Source of the DNA: Phycisphaerae bacterium
GTDB lineage: Bacteria > Planctomycetota > Phycisphaerae > UBA1845
Assembly (NCBI GenBank): GCA_020056715.1
Contig: JAGVHG010000135.1
Coordinates: 1 to 33,148, forward strand
DNA: 33,148 nucleotides
Reading direction: 5' to 3'
Below, piece by piece: positions 31,418-33,148 of the stretch. The notes under the pieces were generated by a model, which was not told the origin of the DNA, made no database searches, and saw only the letters and a program-made list of their open reading frames with translations. Numbering within the stretch: the stretch's first letter is position 1; the number at the start of each line of letters is the position of its first letter. The translations under genes and the position numbers were made by a program.

Positions 31418-33142
31418 TCATTGTGACGATGCTTCGCTTTGGATGACTTTTCTCAGTTGGGGCGCCACCTGCGATTGCGTGGCACGTTGAAACTCTCGTG
31501 CTTCGACGTTCTGTAAGTCTTCGAGAAAACGCCGGAGGCATGTGGTTGCGTTTGTCGCAGTGCGCGGAGTGCCCTCGCGAAGCAGGCTCACGATAAAGTC
31601 GGTCGTAGACTGGGCTGCAGGAGGCGTGTCCACCATTACACACTCGAGATACGCCCTGTTGGAAATCAGTTTCTGAACCATATACGCGCCCATTCCGGAT
31701 ATTCGGAATCCGCGCACTTGGGAAAACTCCTCCGGGTCGCCGTGGTAGGTATGCACGAGACCCTTACGCCACAGCACCTCCAAGAACTCGAGGGTGCACG
31801 CGGGGTCGATGCCAAGTTCTTCAAGTAGTCGCCCCAGATCGGCGACAGGTACGAATCCCTCTCCCATCGTCGATCTGGCGCGGACCTGTGCTGCGAGCAA
31901 TTGAAGAACGTAGCAAGGCGCGAAACGCGAGAAGGTGTTTTCTCTATCAGTTTCGAACAGCGTCAACACGTTGGGAACCTCGGACTTGTCCCCTGAGTAA
32001 TACCGCCGTGTACCGCGGGCGATCGTATACACAAGCTCCTCGAGCGAGAGTGCGAACGTCGCGTCAGTCGCGGCCGCAAAAAACAGTTGCTCGGCTCCGA
32101 GGTGTCCGGAACGAATGAACGTATGGAACAACTTCAGACCGCGTCGCACATCACCATTCGAGAGGCACTCATAGCAAACTGCGACGTCGTCGTTTGAAAA
32201 AAACGCTCTTTCGATCTTTCGCAATAGCCGCGAGATGTTCTGGGGTTGAACCGCCAGGTTCTTCCCGAACGAGAAGACCCGTTTTCTTGGGAGGAGTTCA
32301 TCCGTCTTGGAAATCGCGTACTCAAGTCGCTTTTGAAGCACATCCCGCATTCGGGGTGCGGGTACGTGGAAAACGGTGTCCTGGTAGGCCGCCAGGGGAC
32401 CTTGTGGCGACGTGTGCCGCCAATACCATGCCTCCTGTAGGCTTACAAGTACAAGGCACTTGAGATCACTCTGCAATGCCTTGGATGCTTTATACACTGC
32501 CTGCTGAAACTCCTCGTCATGATGATCCGCGTTGTCAAGAACGAGGCATGACGCGACGTGATCGTGCGTTCGCAGATAGTCAAACACAGACATCACAAAT
32601 TTACGCGAGTCAGCGTGTAGGCTTTCTAAAAGCTCGCAAAGTTTCGTCTGGAACGCCCCGGCATCGGTCGTCTCCAATTCAGCATGGGTTCGCTTGAATC
32701 GGCAGACATCGCCCCAAAACAGTAGCTCGACAGCTTTTTTTGATGACAGATCGAAAAAATCGGTTGTGCTGCCATCGCGCGTGGGCAGCGGTTGCTGGTC
32801 GAGTTTCTCGATCTCGGCGATCAGCTCAGAATAAATCCACTCAACGGCTGAATTCGGATCAATTGTGCTGGTTCGAAAATCAATCACGAACGGTACTGCG
32901 GCGGATGGCAAATTGGGGTTGCATGCACGCGAGAAGAATCGTCGTAGGAACATCGACTTGCCGACGCCAAGATTGCCAATGAGGATAAGAGTAGTACCCC
33001 GAGGGGGCTTGCCGTCCCTGTCGCTCGATTGAACTTTGTCGGTTATTTGTAACTCAAACTGACCGATTTTCGTCGTGAACGCGGATAGGGCAACAAAAAT
33101 GCGGTGTTTCCTGCCGATACCGGTGTTGGAATCGAAACCCGG
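31418..33142 (-). CDS. P-loop ATPase with C-terminal helical/winged-helix region, no canonical start codon in frame
   Basis: The frame is open from 33142 to the stop at 31418 (574 codons), with an in-frame TGA at 33143-33145 at the window edge. Walker A is GNLGVGKS (32954-32977). The Walker B-like CLVLDNADHHDEE follows about 160 residues later, then a helical region with ISRLLRKIERAFF and NGDVRRGLKLFHTFIRSGH, as in AAA+/STAND/KAP-like ATPases. The C-terminal 200 residues look like winged-helix repeats. There is no ATG, GTG or TTG between the TGA and Walker A; the first ATG (32951-32953) would cut Walker A off. So the gene starts at a rare codon (ATT/ATC), or it is a 5'-truncated or nonsense-broken copy of a longer protein. 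No signal peptide is visible. Members of such families often act in defence or replication control, but nothing here shows which. Confidence 0.65.
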   Translation of the reverse strand, partial: PGFDSNTGIGRKHRIFVALSAFTTKIGQFELQITDKVQSSDRDGKPPRGTTLILIGNLGVGKSMFLRRFFSRACNPNLPSAAVPFVIDFRTSTIDPNSAVEWIYSELIAEIEKLDQQPLPTRDGSTTDFFDLSSKKAVELLFWGDVCRFKRTHAELETTDAGAFQTKLCELLESLHADSRKFVMSVFDYLRTHDHVASCLVLDNADHHDEEFQQAVYKASKALQSDLKCLVLVSLQEAWYWRHTSPQGPLAAYQDTVFHVPAPRMRDVLQKRLEYAISKTDELLPRKRVFSFGKNLAVQPQNISRLLRKIERAFFSNDDVAVCYECLSNGDVRRGLKLFHTFIRSGHLGAEQLFFAAATDATFALSLEELVYTIARGTRRYYSGDKSEVPNVLTLFETDRENTFSRFAPCYVLQLLAAQVRARSTMGEGFVPVADLGRLLEELGIDPACTLEFLEVLWRKGLVHTYHGDPEEFSQVRGFRISGMGAYMVQKLISNRAYLECVMVDTPPAAQSTTDFIVSLLREGTPRTATNATTCLRRFLEDLQNVEAREFQRATQSQVAPQLRKVIQSEASSQ

Positions 33143-33148
33143 TCAGGA

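Noticed and set aside
31199-31490. Short open frames on both strands in the gap before the ATPase
   Set aside because: They run through the heptamer array, lack ribosome sites and resemble typical repeat-derived frames.

Overview
The window looks like chromosomal DNA of a Gram-negative, moderately GC-rich bacterium. The best guess is Planctomycetota (Phycisphaerae-like), made by inference and without any search. The signs are lipid A genes (lpxD tail, LpxL-type acyltransferase), a type II/IV pilin-like protein ending in the SDGHV motif common in planctomycetes, many small intergenic repeats, and mostly housekeeping genes in short, frequently strand-switching units.

Layout. 1-858: lpxD C-terminus and an exported His/Lys-rich protein. 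1082-2218 (-): a short Rho factor. 2219-3184: a gene-poor stretch holding a consensus promoter, about 420 nt of hairpin-dense DNA, a 62-residue exported microprotein and a strong intrinsic terminator. 3199-7213: MBL-fold hydrolase, acyltransferase, DHH phosphoesterase and ribF. 7312-14788 (+): glycosyltransferase, FAD/Fe-S oxidoreductase, S9 peptidase and transaldolase. 14926-16949 (-): a membrane-anchored multi-zinc-finger protein, a two-helix membrane partner and ferredoxin FdxA. 17129-18682: murJ. 18754-19468: an intact PIN/RHH toxin-antitoxin pair. 19547-22396: queG, an unknown protein and a coupled pilin-like/Gly-rich pair. 22397-23604: a repeat-rich gap running into a second toxin-antitoxin pair whose PIN toxin is broken by one in-frame TGA. 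23954-30939: priA, dgt-like, DUF971, alpha/beta hydrolase, 2-hydroxyacid dehydrogenase and a PEBP-family protein. 31418-33142 (-): a P-loop ATPase with no visible start codon.

Main points of interest. (1) The 2430-3184 unit, from promoter to terminator, looks like a structured-leader RNA with a tiny exported peptide. (2) Short tandem arrays with a strict 7-nt period but different units occur at seven intergenic sites; two of them supply the stop codons of neighbouring genes. (3) The PIN toxin is interrupted at a TGA but reads on perfectly. (4) Several conserved enzymes carry unusual active-site or binding residues: Rho RNA-binding loop, acyltransferase HX4D/E motif, GT4 EX7E motif and PriA DEEH box. 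No CRISPR array, rRNA, tRNA, transposase or prophage was recognised.
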